From NCBI GenBank assembly GCA_031841125.1, contig CM063107.1:47505497-47569496 (forward strand): 64,000 nt of DNA, given 5' to 3'. Positions 20,906 through 31,599 of this stretch are shown here, piece after piece. Numbering within the stretch: position 1 is the first letter of the stretch; every line of letters begins with the position of its first letter. Position numbers and translations under genes: made by a program. This DNA comes from Acanthococcus lagerstroemiae. Taxonomy: Eukaryota > Arthropoda > Insecta > Hemiptera > Eriococcidae. The notes under the pieces are model-generated. The model ran no database searches and was not told the origin of the DNA. It worked only from the letters and a program-made list of their open reading frames with translations.

Positions 20906-21690
20906 AGTGAATGGGATTGGTTCTGTTTTTCTATTTCGTAAAAATGAACTTTTTTTTACTTCCTGAGAGTTGCTGTGTGTATGCTTTCTCGAGAGCGTAT
21001 TGTAATTACTTTTCCAGTCAGTCTATGTCTGAAGGTTTTCCACAAGGGGTCCTTGGTCAAATGCTCAATGCTTGGCTCTCAGTTGGGGTTTATGACTATT
21101 GCCCCATATAAAGAAGAAGAGGGGTGGAGAAAACTACGGGTATGACTAGGGCACCAACTTATTTCTTTTTGAAGAAGTTAGAAATGTTGAATGGGGAAGG
21201 GGGTACAAATAATACTTTGTATTTCTTGAGATTGCTTAGGGTTTCATTCCCACATCGCCGCTCTCAATAACAGCCTACAGAAACAAGACAAAAAGTTTGA
21301 AATGTATGATATTCCTACTGATGACCGAAGTTATTCGAATTCACTTAGTGAAGCTAAAGTCATGTTTCGGGTGGTTCTAGAAGTTGATTCGGATACATCT
21401 TCGGTGGTTACTTCTGTTCCTGGTGGTATACGAGTATATTCGGTGGTCGTAGCAGGAGGTTTACTGGTGTTTGTGGTGGTACTCATTTCAATGGCTATGT
21501 TCTTTTCCGCAATCGTAGTCTGTTTACCGGTTGTAAATTTTTCATTCCGCAACAAGCCTGGGTTTTATAAACATGCTCGCTCGCAGTAAGAAGCTTTCCA
21601 GACGACGTTGGAAATCGCGAAAAATGGAAACGGTGCTGGAACAGTGTTCCCGAATGTGTAAACAATCATTCTGCACCAAAGAAAAAAAAT
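20906..21690. other. No recognisable feature; Val-rich open frame at 21302
   Basis: A plus-strand frame at 21302-21589 (95 residues) contains a strongly hydrophobic stretch (VVVAGGLLVFVVVLISMAMF) that would span a membrane, but the underlying DNA is a run of GTGGT/TTCGGTGG words. The hydrophobicity may come from simple sequence. No homology recognised. Confidence 0.3.
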
Positions 21691-22745
21691 TCAGTTCTTT
21701 TCCAATTTTTTATTAATTTGGCCGTGCTGTGAAATTTTGTTTTCCACAGCAAGCCCGGGTATGTCAGATATCCCATCACATATATACATATTTAGTTCTA
21801 TTTTTTTCTCTCTCGACAAGAACTTTTTATTTTTCAGGCGTTCGCTTGATCTAATTAGTTTCCTAATATTGTCAAAACTTTGCATTTTAGTCTCATTACA
21901 CTTTTCCCTCGTTTTATTTGAGTTTGTAATTATAGTTTTATTTTGGTTTTTCGGGGCTATACTAAACCTTATGGCCTTGTAAATTGCTTCCGAGATAACC
22001 TTGTGAAGACGATTCACATGTTCTACTGCTGAGTTTTTTATCAATTTGTCTACATCAATCTCTTCAAGCAATCTACTGATTTTGATTTGGTAAACTCCCG
22101 AGTTTTCAACCTTAAATACTTCTACCGCCATCATAGATTTGCGATGGTTACCACCTTTTCCTATCTCTAATTCGCATTTTAACAGTCTCTGATCCAAATG
22201 GAATTCAAATTTAGAGTCAACCGAAACATAAAAAATTTTTCTTCTGGTGTCCAGGAGGGCCAAGGTATAGTCTATTTGACTCTTATATTCCCTGTTTGGG
22301 GTAATTTAGGTCTACGTGTGATTTTTCCTTTTTTTGTGAAATGAATTCGTTATTTAGAGCTTGTTCATTTAATAAAAAGCCACCAACACTCTCCTGTTTT
22401 GTTCTTTCATCATCGTATCCGTATGGTACCATAGTTAGTTCTCTACCGCATATTTGTTCACCTGTTTGGCTGTGAAAGTCACCCGCCATTATCTGCTTTT
22501 TGTTGCTTTGAGGGTTTATTGTTTCCAAAAGGGTTTCATAAAAGTTATTATTTCTTCCTCGCTGGAGGCTGAAGTGGGAGCATAGACTTGCCCATTGGGT
22601 GATTTTCATTGAAATGAGTGTCATTCTATCTGATATTCCGCGAAATTCCCTTAATTTATTTTTCCATTTACTGTTAATTAAGAAGCCCACGCCGTTTTGC
22701 CCTCCCCCTCCCGTTTCCGATGTAACAGAATAGGTTCCCCTTTTT
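21691..22745 (-). pseudogene. RTE-clade endonuclease and linker fragment
   Basis: Read on the minus strand from 22745: a GGGQNGVGFLINSKWKN block, EFRGISDRMTLISMKIT, KQIMAGDFHSQTGE (the GDxN-type motif of the APE endonuclease with Asn replaced by His), then an ESVGGFLLNEQALNNEFI block. After a frameshift near 22265-22285 comes SQIDYTLALLD followed by FEFHLDQRLLKCELE, where the catalytic SDHR motif reads LDQR. The EN domain has therefore lost its catalytic His. The linker continues to 21691 with a Lys-rich helical region. The RT domain is absent. It is dead and 3'-truncated, and from a different RTE lineage than 32.0-34.8 kb judging from divergence. Confidence 0.85.
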
Positions 22746-22749
22746 GAGA

Positions 22750-23460
22750 TTTATATGTCTTTATACTTTGGCGCACAAACCGGAAAGACGTTACTTTCAC
22801 GCGCCACGCGTGAAACTGACTGGACTGTTTCCTTTGTGTCTTATCAGCGATATAAAGACAGGTTTTATGTTTGTCTTTATGTCTTATCAGTAGGAAATGA
22901 GACTGCTGTAATATCAGCGGGGAAGGAGAAGGTAGTTGTCAGATTTATATCGGGTAGACTTTTCATGCCTATCGTATATCTTTCTCTGTCATTATGTCTT
23001 TTATCAGCCATAGACTGGCAATCTCATGTCTGTCTTCAAGTCTTATCTCAGTAATGAAGTAGAAGGTGACTGATCTGTTCCTGCAATTCTTTGGAATTGT
23101 TCTTTATGTCTTATCGACGAGTCTCGTATCTGATTATGTCTTATTAGTAATGAAGGAGATGGTAGCTTGCCAATTTTTTGAATTTTTCCTTTGTCTTATC
23201 AAAAATATATAGACAAGTCTCATGTCCGTTTTTATGTTTTGGAAAGAAGATTGCCTTAATACCTTGCCAATAGGGAAGGAGAAGATAACGGTTGGTGATA
23301 TTTATATCGGATACAGTGTAAGTTTCATGCCGATCTTATATTTTTTACTATGTCGTTATGTCTTATCAGCCATAGACTGACAGTGTCATGTCTATTTTTA
23401 GGTCTTATCAGTAATGAAGGAGAAGGTAACATTTTCTTTGTCATTTTTTAGTTTTTTGAC
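22750..23460. repeat. Degenerate tandem repeat, unit about 360 bp, with GTCTTATCAG subrepeats
   Basis: A block containing TTTATATCGG, TTTCATGCC, TCTTATCAGCCATAGACTG and CAGTAATGAAG (22935-23070) recurs about 355-360 bp later (23290-23430). The word TGTCTTATCAG and near variants occur about ten times, and GAAGGAGAAGGTA about five times. It is a small satellite-like array. It starts near a TTTACTTTGGCGCACA block that also occurs at about 23617. Confidence 0.8.
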
Positions 23461-23910
23461 ATTTTTATGTTTTTACTTTTTTGACATTTTTATGTTTTTA
23501 CTTTAGGAAAAAAGCGTTACTCTTGACTGAACTGACTGGAGTAACTGAACTGACTGAACTGACTAAACTGATTGATTGACTGACTGACTGACTGTATCTT
23601 ACCCTACATTTATGTCTTTACTTTGGCACACACTTTTTCGCGTGACGAAAATCGCGCTGGCTAGGCTGGCTGACAACGGAAAAAGCGTTACTCTGGAGCG
23701 TGACGGAAAGAGCGTCACAAAAATAGCATTACGGGTTGGCTAGACTGGCTGAAGAGAAAAAAAAAAGCGTTACTCTGGAGCATGACAAAAATAGCGTTAT
23801 GAGCTGGCTTGGCTCACTGGCTGGCTGACTGACCGACTGACTGGACCGACTGGACCGACTGGACTGACTCACTGGACCGACTGGACTGATTAACTGACGG
23901 TATCTTACCC
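23461..23910. repeat. ACTG-rich simple repeats and GCGTTACTCTGGAGC direct repeats
   Basis: Tracts of GACTGACTGACTG with ACTGAACTGACTGG variants lie at 23525-23595 and 23815-23905. Between them, AAAAAAGCGTTACTCT recurs at 23510, 23682 and 23764, the last two followed by GGAGCRTGACRAAAA-type sequence, giving a direct repeat of about 80 bp. No gene. Confidence 0.8.
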
Positions 23911-24249
23911 TACATTAAAAATTTCCATAGAAATTTGTATAAAAACAACACGGCTGCAGACTGCAGTCATGCAGCAACAACACGGCTGGAGATTGTAGAA
24001 ATATCAACCACTCTGAATCATACGGACTGTCTTCGTGTCGAGCGAGCATGTTGAGGGTGGTGTTGCTATAGTGGCGTTGCGTTAGCGATGTGACTATGCT
24101 GGCCAACCAATAGACATAGGCTTGAACTATGTTGCTGAAATTTCGTCGTCGGAATAGAGGTGCGAAATGTAAATAGTATAAATCGAGGATGGACGCGAGG
24201 CGCTTCTAACTCGCAATGCTCATCCTTAAATCAGCTTCGCTTGAGAGCA

Positions 24250-24466
24250 CTATGTTCCTTGTATTAGCCTTCGAGTACTACGCTCCGCTAGTGCATCAGT
24301 TTGCAGACGCGTCTGCAACCACGGGAGAGCATTTTCATGTCTTTTCGCTCCTCGGATTCCGCCGACATGAGAATGTCGACGATCAACAACCGTACCGCCG
24401 AAAAAGCAAAAAGCGAAGCGACCGGCGACACATGATAATTCTCTCCCGTGGTTAGGCTAATACATG
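24250..24466. mobile_element. Compact inverted-repeat element
   Basis: TGTATTAGCC (about 24256) and AACCACGGGAGAG (about 24317) on the left are mirrored by CTCTCCCGTGGTTAGGCTAATACA (about 24441-24464) on the right. In the right arm the two blocks are contiguous, but on the left they are about 50 bases apart. It may be a MITE with an insertion in one arm. Confidence 0.5.
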
Positions 24467-24870
24467 AATCGTCTTTTTGGCCCGAAATGCCCTCCATGCA
24501 TTTGCTGTTCTGGTGCTTATTTCTTTTGATCTTCCTACCAATCGAAAGATATATTGTGTCCTAGATATTTGTATTCTTTTACTTTTTTGATTGTTAGCTC
24601 CCCTAGTTTGATAAATTCGACCTCTTCCTTGTTTGTCATTGTATTCATGCTGAGGCCCACCTGGGTACTCGTCTTTTAGTTCGGTTTCCATTCTGATCAG
24701 TTCATTTATATTTTTACCGATTATTACTGTATCATCCGCGAATCTAAGATTGTTCTACATTCGCTCCACCTTTATTTTTAACCCTAGCCTATCCCATTCT
24801 AGTTTCCCAAAAATTTCCTGCAGAATAGCATTAAAATTTGCATAATAAATCAGTTTTCTGCTTCTCCTGG
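24452..24870 (-). pseudogene. RTE-clade reverse transcriptase fragment (catalytic FADD region)
   Basis: On the minus strand from 24870: FNAILQEIFGKLEWDRLGLKI, then NNLRFADDTVIIGKNINEL with the FADD box of RT domain 5, then METELK. After a frameshift, VGLSMNTMTNKEEVEFIK and VKEYKYLGHNISF, and then EISTRTANAWRAFRAKK, the order found in the RTE at 59.6-61.2 kb. Both ends are truncated. It is separate from 21691-22745, because on the minus strand the RT should lie at lower, not higher, coordinates than its EN. Confidence 0.85.
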
Positions 24871-25480
24871 AAAGTGTGAAAAATGGACTTCATTCATTTT
24901 GGTTCTCATCAATTCAACTATAAGCGCGTTTTTCCTCAAAATTACGTTTTTTTATACATTCAAATTGAAATAGTTATAACTCCGTCATTTTTGACGATAG
25001 ACAGCTTCGCTATAGGTCCAATTTTAAAGGGAATTTTTTGTAGTGTTAGAAACTGAACTGAACTCAAAATCGGCTTGACCGACAAAGTTACCCTTTTTAC
25101 ACGGAGCGCCACATTTTGTGCTGTAGGACGAAAATTTACTTTTCCGAATACTTTTTCAGAGAATGTCTCACAAATAGAAAATTCAAGCGTATGTAATAGC
25201 ATTTGCCCGGTAGCTCTTCAGGTCCCAATCCGCGCCTGCAAATGACCCCAAGTTCAATCGAATTTGGAAAAATTATTTTCCGTTAATTCTTTTGACAAAT
25301 ATTAAAGGATCAATATTCATCATAAAAAATAGAAATATTCATCATAAAAAATAGAATGACACTGCAGCGCACTCTACATAGTGAGTCAGCCAAGTAAAAT
25401 AAATAATGAAATACTACCGTTAGTGTTTTTTTAAAATTTAAATTATTGTTATTAAATTAATACAAAATATAACGTTAGAG
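24871..25480. other. No recognisable feature
   Basis: AT-rich; a tandem pair of AATATTCATCATAAAAAATAG lies at about 25311-25352. No supported gene. Confidence 0.4.
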
Positions 25481-25484
25481 AAGC

Positions 25485-25560
25485 ACAGGGACGAAACTAT
25501 AGGGGGTGTGCGGGTTGACCCCCCAATAATTTGGCAGTCGTTTGTATCGATTATGGCCTC
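25485..25560. mobile_element. Solo end of the CAGGGACGAAACT MITE family
   Basis: CAGGGACGAAACTATAGGGG is followed by GTGTGCGGGTTGACCCCCC and AATAATTTGGCAGTCG. This matches in reverse the right end of the MITE at 18294-18576. No partner end was seen nearby, although 25560-25740 is GC-richer than the surroundings. Confidence 0.5.
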
Positions 25561-25919
25561 TCCTTCCCTTCTTATCTCCGCGGGAGGCCTAAAATATTAA
25601 TTTGGCCCTTTTTCCAAGCTTCCTCCAGTTCTGTTGAATTTTCTTCAGTTTTGAGGGTTCTTACGTTTAGATTTCCTACTAAAATGGTTTCCTTGAGCCT
25701 CCTCCCCCTTTGGACTTGCGTTTGATACCCCTGAGAGATGGTCTTACGTACCCAGGCTGACTAAGTTTATCTGGGTCCGAACTAAATATTAAAACAGGGG
25801 TGTCGTGATCCTCTTGGTCCAATGAAGAAGCCACCATCAAACTCTGTTCGTTGACCCCCTAATTTGAAATAGCAGTAAATTTTTTCTCTGCCTGATACAA
25901 TGCGGTGTTCAGTTTTATT

Positions 25920-26620
25920 AAATAAGTGACGCTATATGACGTTTTATTTAAATTTCGTTGTAAAGAATTGCTTTGCAATCAAACCATCAGAAGTGACAAG
26001 TGGAATGAACGCTGCAAAAAGAAGCACGCCCAAAAATTTAAAGAAAGAATCGAATGTAGAAAGAAACGATTATGGTGAGGCAAGGTGGTAGCAGTGAATG
26101 GAAAAATTTTACAACATATGGAAGGAAAAAGTAAGTACATATTAGTTGTACATTCATCGTGACATCAGAGTTACGTCATTTCTTTTGGATTTATTTGACC
26201 CTTGAATTTCTGTATAAAATTATGTCAGGTCACCGAAAGAATGCAATACGTCATCAAATGTCAGCAAAGCAACCACCCATTCTACAATTTACGAATTGGG
26301 TCAAAGTCAGTTAAGTCAGTCTGACGTAGAGGAACCTCAATCCTCAACTTCATCTAGGCCAAAAGAAGACGAAAACGTGTATGCTTCTGAAGAACGTTAA
26401 GCCCTCAACCCTTGCCAAAAATAATGGAAATTGAAGTAAAAAATCTAATTAGAAGCAGCATGTTGGAGGACTGGACATCGGCCATGATGATCCTAGCTTC
26501 AGAAAGTGATATTTCGGAGAGTATGTCAAATGAAGAGATAATTGACAAGTTTGCTGAAACAAGCAAGGCTAATTTATCCATTATACTCGTACATAGGTAT
26601 ATTATTTTGTTTAAGTATGT
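25920..26620 (+). pseudogene. hAT-type transposase remnant, C-terminal dimerisation region
   Basis: The recognisable part is at 26440-26610 on the plus strand: KNLIRSSMLEDWTSAM, MILASESDISESMS, then NEEIIDKFAETSKANLS. This is the extreme C-terminus of the hAT transposase group related to zinc-finger MYM-type (TTF-type) proteins, in which an IRSSMxQxRL and SIExE segment is followed by a short helical tail. The AAxxRxFS-type motif that should precede it is not visible. Upstream, 25980-26400 carries a Ser/Thr/Gln-rich low-complexity peptide (SQSDVEEPQSSTSS) and a GTAAGTA donor-like site at about 26130, compatible with a separate exon. I consider it a transposon fragment, not a host gene. Confidence 0.6.
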
Positions 26621-26629
26621 TTCGTAAAA

Positions 26630-27980
26630 ATGGTCATTACGTATTTATACTTTCTGTGTTATAAATCATAAAAATGTACTACAAACATTTTCTATTTCCT
26701 CATCTGACCGGAAAGAAAAGAGAAAAAAGCCCCCCTCCCCCCCCAAAAAAAAACGAAGAACCTTCACCAAAATGGCCTCACGACACCACTGTTAACATGT
26801 TCTTTAAAATAGAAAAAAAAACAACAACTAATTTCTAATGTGGCAGAACTGATTCATTTTCCTCCAATTTCTTATATGTAGTAACCTGCTGATATTACGG
26901 TGTTGCGGAATATTGAGAGAAGTTTCTTGCACTACATTATACAAGTCGAACTGAATTTTCTTTATAATTCATCGGGATATTGCTGTCCCAGTTTTCTCCG
27001 TTAGAACCTGCTGTTCAAAAATTACCCCGATCAACCCTACCTTTTCACATTGTTCTTTTTTTCTTTCTCTCGTTTAAAAAACGCGGATAAGTTTTATAAA
27101 CGACGTGCTGTTTAGCGACTGCATATATCCTCGCGGAATAACAAATAAGCGTGGCGTGGTCTTTGGTAAATTTTCATTTTATCATTTTGGAAAACGTGGT
27201 GCCGCACACGCTCCGTGAAAATGGAAAGTACACTGGACGCGATTCTTGTTTTACATCGTCGCGTCGAAGGCACGTGAAGTCGAAATATCGTATATACTCG
27301 TACATCTGATTAGTATTTTAAACACAATTAGCTTTGCGGCCCGAAAACCTTACCCACCGATTCGATTCGCAAAATGGAAAAAAAATCGGAATCAGCATTT
27401 CCTTCAATTGTAATGCTATTCCATTCGTCGTACAACTATAAATAATTCATAAATATTTTTCACCGGATTATTTTTAGATATTTATCGTCGAACTATGGGT
27501 AACCTCTTCCCTCCGTAGCATACATAAACACTTTACAAACGTTTTCATAATTATTTCTTCATCGAACGTGTGTGTGTGTTTAATTTGGCACGAGCGTTAA
27601 ATTCAAATAGATGAAATTAATTAAAATCTAAAGTTAGTTCGCACTGGTGTGACAAAGTTTGAAGGGGAACGTACGTCTACGTAAGCAAACGAAGCTCCAG
27701 GTTATTTTTCACATAAGAACAGAAAATCATATCGAAATGTCAATGGAACATCAATTTCGTCAGTGTATAGCACATTGGCATTTTTACAAGGAAAAAAGAA
27801 CTTGAAACCCCTGAAAAGCTGAAATTAGGTTCAAGTGATGAAGCTGGTTAAGTTGGGAAATAGTCCGGGAAATAAAAATCCATAAATTGATAAAAATGAG
27901 CAGTGCCAGATTTCCCACAGAGAAAACTGGACAGCTGCCTTAGGCACCAGTTTCTGGTATAGTCGGGATGCTAGTTCCAT
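26630..27980. other. No recognisable feature
   Basis: Unique-looking, moderately AT-rich DNA. It contains a poly(C) run near 26737 and CG-containing segments at 27100-27400. No reading frame or repeat I can support. Confidence 0.4.
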
Positions 27981-28126
27981 TATATGGAAGGGGTGGAAAA
28001 TTTATCGAATTTTCAACTTCAACTCCGTTCGCGTTTTTTTCACTCCGTTGAAGATCATGTCATGCAAATCCAATTTGTTGATGATGATAATGGTAAAATA
28101 TACTTGGCTAGTAACTTATACTTACG

Positions 28127-28930
28127 ATGCCTCATCCCTCTGGTCACTGATGCGATACTCGAAAGGGTAGTTTCCGGTGCTAGGGGAATGCGGTGTCTGA
28201 GAAGCCACTTTAGTATACGTGCATCACCGTACGCTTCGCCCAACATATGTGACTTGGAATCATGAAATCTGCCTCTGGTGTCAAAAAATCATTTTTCACT
28301 TTTTTGACAATTCTTATAGAAAAATCACGCTCTTTCGAATGAAACAAATCGCAGCTTCCTATCTTCATGAGTTTTTCGATAAATTGCATTTAAAAATTAC
28401 ATCAAAAGTTTAAAAACATCCGTTTACATGGTGTCGTGTGAAACGGACCTATAGGAATGACAGAGAACAAGAATTCGAAACACGGTTGTCACAGCAACGC
28501 GTAAACGCAGCATCACAGATGTACACGCATGTACATCTATGCGCACCATTACCACCATCCCATCTTTACACTCGTTTATCTCAAAAACATGTTTTCGCAC
28601 GAGAGGCACATTTTGTGATTCCAGGTCACATTTGATATTTATATCTTCTCCTGGTCATTGTGTACATCTCTGTCCAAAAAGCCTAATTTGTCTTCTAAAT
28701 TTCGGGGGGGGGGGTGTCAATTTTAGGGTTTTTAGCGGTTTGATAATAGTAGGAACCCTGTTTATTCAGCTCCACTTGGCTGTTTTGCGAGATCTCACTT
28801 CGTTCCAGCTCCAGAGTATGACACGCGTAGAAACAAAAAAAAAATTGTCAATAATTCCGTGTTTTTTTTTTTTTTTTTTTCCTTAAGTAAAGGAATTTTT
28901 CTCTCTTAATCACTTTACAAATTTTCGAAC
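28127..28930 (+). repeat. Dispersed repeat with GC-rich retroposon end (S5), copy 1 of direct duplication
   Basis: The first 120 bp (28127-28245) is a member of the GC-rich retroposon family in sense orientation, ending with the degraded signature TATACGTGCATCACCGTACG. The following 680 bp has a second copy at 30000-30660: shared blocks include GAAAAATCACGCTCTTTCGA, AATGACAGAGAACAAGAATT, GGTTGTCACAGCAACGCGTA and CACATTTGATATTTATATCT. Both copies carry the retroposon end at the same place, so either the retroposon inserted before duplication or it is the left edge of a larger repeat. Confidence 0.8.
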
Positions 28931-29089
28931 GCGTTTTTTCTCAGAATACACCTTTCCCCACTTCAACTTTAAAAATCCGAGAAAATATCTTTCTGTAACG
29001 CTACAGAGCTGATTAAGACTCATTCAAAAGGTAATTTCGTCTAGTATAACATCCACCCCTTAACTTTACACCAACAAAGTGGGCCCTTT

Positions 29090-29129
<40 letters not shown>
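28931..29129. repeat. AT-rich spacer ending in a (GA)n microsatellite
   Basis: GAGAGA dinucleotide repeats run from about 29090 to 29129. The spacer before them has no gene. Confidence 0.9.
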
Positions 29130-29133
<4 letters not shown>

Positions 29134-29640
29134 ACTTGCAATCTATTTGATATCTTCTTATTTCATCTCCTGGATTTTTCGAAGTGTATTTTCATCTCTC
29201 ATGATTCTTAAAGATACGGTTCCCAATAACTAATTTATGTTTTTCACAAAATTCTATGACCCTCGACCCTCTTTCTTTTTGCTGTCCTAAACCATGCTCT
29301 TTGCATACCTTTTTCCTCCCACTTTGGCCTTCCAATCTCTCATTATTATGAAAATTTCTCTTCCATTTACCTTGCCTGATACTTTGTCAATTTCTTCATA
29401 AATCTTTTCTACTTCTTCTGAATATAACTTCCTGATGGCGTGTAAACTTGGACTATCATTAAAGATACTTTTTATATAGTTTCTTTTCATTTTACCTTGC
29501 CTGATACTTCGTCAATTTCTCCATAAATTTTTTGTACTTCTTCTGCACTATAACTTCCTGATGGCGTGTAAACTTGGACTATCATTAAAGATACTCGTTT
29601 ACCTGCAATTCTCAGCATGAATATACTCTCACTATGTTAG
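29130..29640 (-). pseudogene. RTE-clade endonuclease fragment with internal 126-bp tandem duplication
   Basis: On the minus strand the peptide IVQVYTPSGSYSAEEVQKIY then GEIDEVSGKV appears at about 29595-29490, and again at about 29465-29370, before NGREIFIIMRDWKAKVGG. The VYTP, KIYEEID and GDWNAK blocks are the middle of the APE-type endonuclease of RTE elements. The GDWNAK motif reads RDWKAK, so the catalytic Asp/Asn pair is damaged. The two copies of about 126 bp (29366-29490 and 29491-29616) are direct repeats within the domain, probably a post-insertion slippage or unequal exchange. Further on, frameshifted remnants of the GSRLIEFCEKHKLVIGN block are visible down to about 29200. Confidence 0.85.
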
Positions 29641-29937
29641 GTGTACCTTCGCACTTTATTCCCTACAGTGTTATTCATAATAATACCTCTATGCCTGCTT
29701 GCCCTTTTCTCGCTGCTGTACGAATTATTCTACACTCCCCGTCCAAGAATCATTTTCTTCTGGATATCTCACTTCATAGTTTCCAATTATATCGAACTTT
29801 AATATTTTCATATTATCTTTCTTTAAGTTTTCTAATTTGCCTACCTCATTCAGTGTCTACATTCTATGTGCCTATTCTCATTTTTGATAGTTTCTCACTA
29901 GGTATTCTCCATTCGGATATCGGAAATGGGGACTTTT
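29641..29937. other. No recognisable feature
   Basis: T-rich DNA with no supported gene. Confidence 0.4.
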
Positions 29938-30660
29938 TACGTGTGGTGTCTGGGAAGCCACTTTGGCATGCGTGCATCGCCATACGCTTCGCCAAACATA
30001 TGTGACCTAGTATCATAAAATGTGCCTCTGGTGTTACAAAATCTTTTTTTTCACTTTCTTGACAATATTCTTATAGAAAAATCACGCTCTTTCGAATGAA
30101 ACAAATCGCAGCTTTCTATCTTCATTAGTTTTTCTACAAACTGTATTTAAAAATCATGTCAAAAGTTTAAAAACATCTGTTTATATGGCGTCGTGTGAAA
30201 CGGGCCTATAGCAATGACAGAGAACAAGAATTCGAAGCGCGGTTGTCACAGCAACGCGTAAACGCACCACCACAGATGTACACGCATGTACATCTATGCG
30301 CACCACTACCACCACCCCATCCTTACACTCGTTTATCTCGAAAACCTGTTTTCGCACAAGAGGCACATTTCATGATTCCAGGTCACATTTGATATTTATA
30401 TCTTCTTCTGGTCATTGTGTACATCTCTATCAAAAGAGCCTAATTTGTCGTTCTAAATTTCGAAGGGGAAAAAAATAGATTTCAGAGTTTTTAGCAGTTT
30501 GCGATAATTCTTAGTAGTAGCCCTGCTTATTCAGCCCCATTTGGCCGTTTTGCGAGATCTCACTGTGTTCCAGCTCCAGAGTATCACACATGTAGAAACA
30601 AAAAAAGCCCAAATTAGTCAATAATTCCGTTTTTCTTTTAATCAAAGGAATTTTCCTCTC
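29938..30660 (+). repeat. Copy 2 of the direct duplication, with GC-rich retroposon end (S6)
   Basis: Homologous to 28185-28930, see that entry. It begins with a shorter GC-rich retroposon remnant (about 29938-29995), whose signature GGCATGCGTGCATCGCCATAC is better preserved than in copy 1. The paralogues are clearly diverged by substitutions and small indels, so the duplication is not recent. Confidence 0.8.
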
Positions 30661-30803
30661 TTGATCACCTTTTCTAGTCCAGTTTAGTGCAGTCAAATTG
30701 TAGTCAGCCACAGAAAAATATTTCAAACTGATCAGAAGTTGACTAAGCCCACAAAACGAGAAAAACCAACGAAAATCCGGATTTTTCCCAAAATTTCCGG
30801 ATA

Positions 30804-31460
30804 TTATTCAGAAATTTTTTTGTCTAAGGATGAAAAATCTGGAGATTCACTGGAAAATCCGGACATCTGGCAGCATTGATACGAGTGCGTTGATGTGCGG
30901 GAGGGAGGGAGGGAGGGAGGAGAAAAGGATAAAAAAGCGGCTGAAGAGAAAGTAGAAAAGAAGAATATGACTGTCAAGAGGAAGGCATAAAAAAAGTCGG
31001 CGGTGCAGAAGACAGAGGGTACATAAAAAGAAAAGTTGCTGAGAAAACAGAAACAAAATAAGCTGCGAAAGAAAAGCTGATATTTCCGTCCCCCCCCCCA
31101 AAAGAGCCTAGAAAAAATGACGATACTAATTTGTTCGCCGAGTCTGGTTACAATGCAATATTTGTCAAAATTGGGCTCACCAACCATATACTGCTTATTC
31201 AGGAGTAGGTTTCTATGTCTGCGATTATTGTGTGGTCTAAATTCGTGTGCTAAGATGTTTTTGTGTAGCATACTTACCATTTTTTTCCCAAGTGAATTTA
31301 CTGTTGTTTTATATTGAATTAAATTCGTTTCAGGGTCGTAGAGTATTTTTTCAACCTTAAAATGGAACATCTTTGACGCGGCTCTTCTTGCCCTACTCGA
31401 TGGTTCCTTTTGCCCAGGCAATTTTCTAAAAATCGAAAAAAACACCTTCGGAAAAATCAA
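30804..31460 (-). CDS. Unrecognised 218-residue reading frame, probably a composite
   Basis: The longest unexplained minus-strand frame in this part. The first 90 residues have a normal amino-acid mix (FHFKVEKILYDPETN, HNNRRHRNLLLNKQYMVGE). The rest, read through a (GGGA)n and purine-rich tract at 30900-31080, is a low-complexity Phe/Ser/Cys-rich string that is almost certainly not protein. An RTE linker remnant lies just upstream on the same strand (31600-31870), so residues 25-110 may be a decayed retroelement portion, but I could not align them to the RTE domains visible elsewhere. Function unknown. Confidence 0.2.
   Translation of the reverse strand: MIFPKVFFSIFRKLPGQKEPSSRARRAASKMFHFKVEKILYDPETNLIQYKTTVNSLGKKMVSMLHKNILAHEFRPHNNRRHRNLLLNKQYMVGEPNFDKYCIVTRLGEQISIVIFSRLFWGGGRKYQLFFRSLFCFCFLSNFSFYVPSVFCTADFFYAFLLTVIFFFSTFSSAAFLSFSPPSLPPSRTSTHSYQCCQMSGFSSESPDFSSLDKKISE
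30895..30925. repeat. (GGGA)n simple repeat
   Basis: GGGAGGGAGGGAGGGAGG starts at about 30900, in a purine-rich strand that extends to about 31080. Confidence 0.9.
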
Positions 31461-31599
31461 ATTTCAGCCACCTTAAAGTACTTTAATTTTGATGTTAATA
31501 CACCACTTTGTAGCTCAACGTATACCCTATTCAATGGTATATTCAGATTTGAAACTGATTCAAAAGAAACAATTTTACAGTCATTCCCGCAAAAGTGGT

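Noticed and set aside
21302..21589. Single-pass membrane protein
   Set aside because: The Val/Gly stretch is encoded by GGTGG/TTCGGTGG simple sequence. The opposite strand gives a Thr-rich frame of equal quality, and there are no supporting domains.
28860..28880. Poly(A)/(T) tail of a processed retrocopy
   Set aside because: A T run of about 20 is present, but no coding sequence adjoins it and it lies within a repeat that has a second copy lacking it.
29090..29129. CRISPR-like or regulatory repeat
   Set aside because: It is a plain (GA)n microsatellite.
30847..31101. Possible signal or membrane protein (Phe/Leu-rich)
   Set aside because: The hydrophobicity comes from the pyrimidine strand of a (GGGA)n and purine-rich tract.
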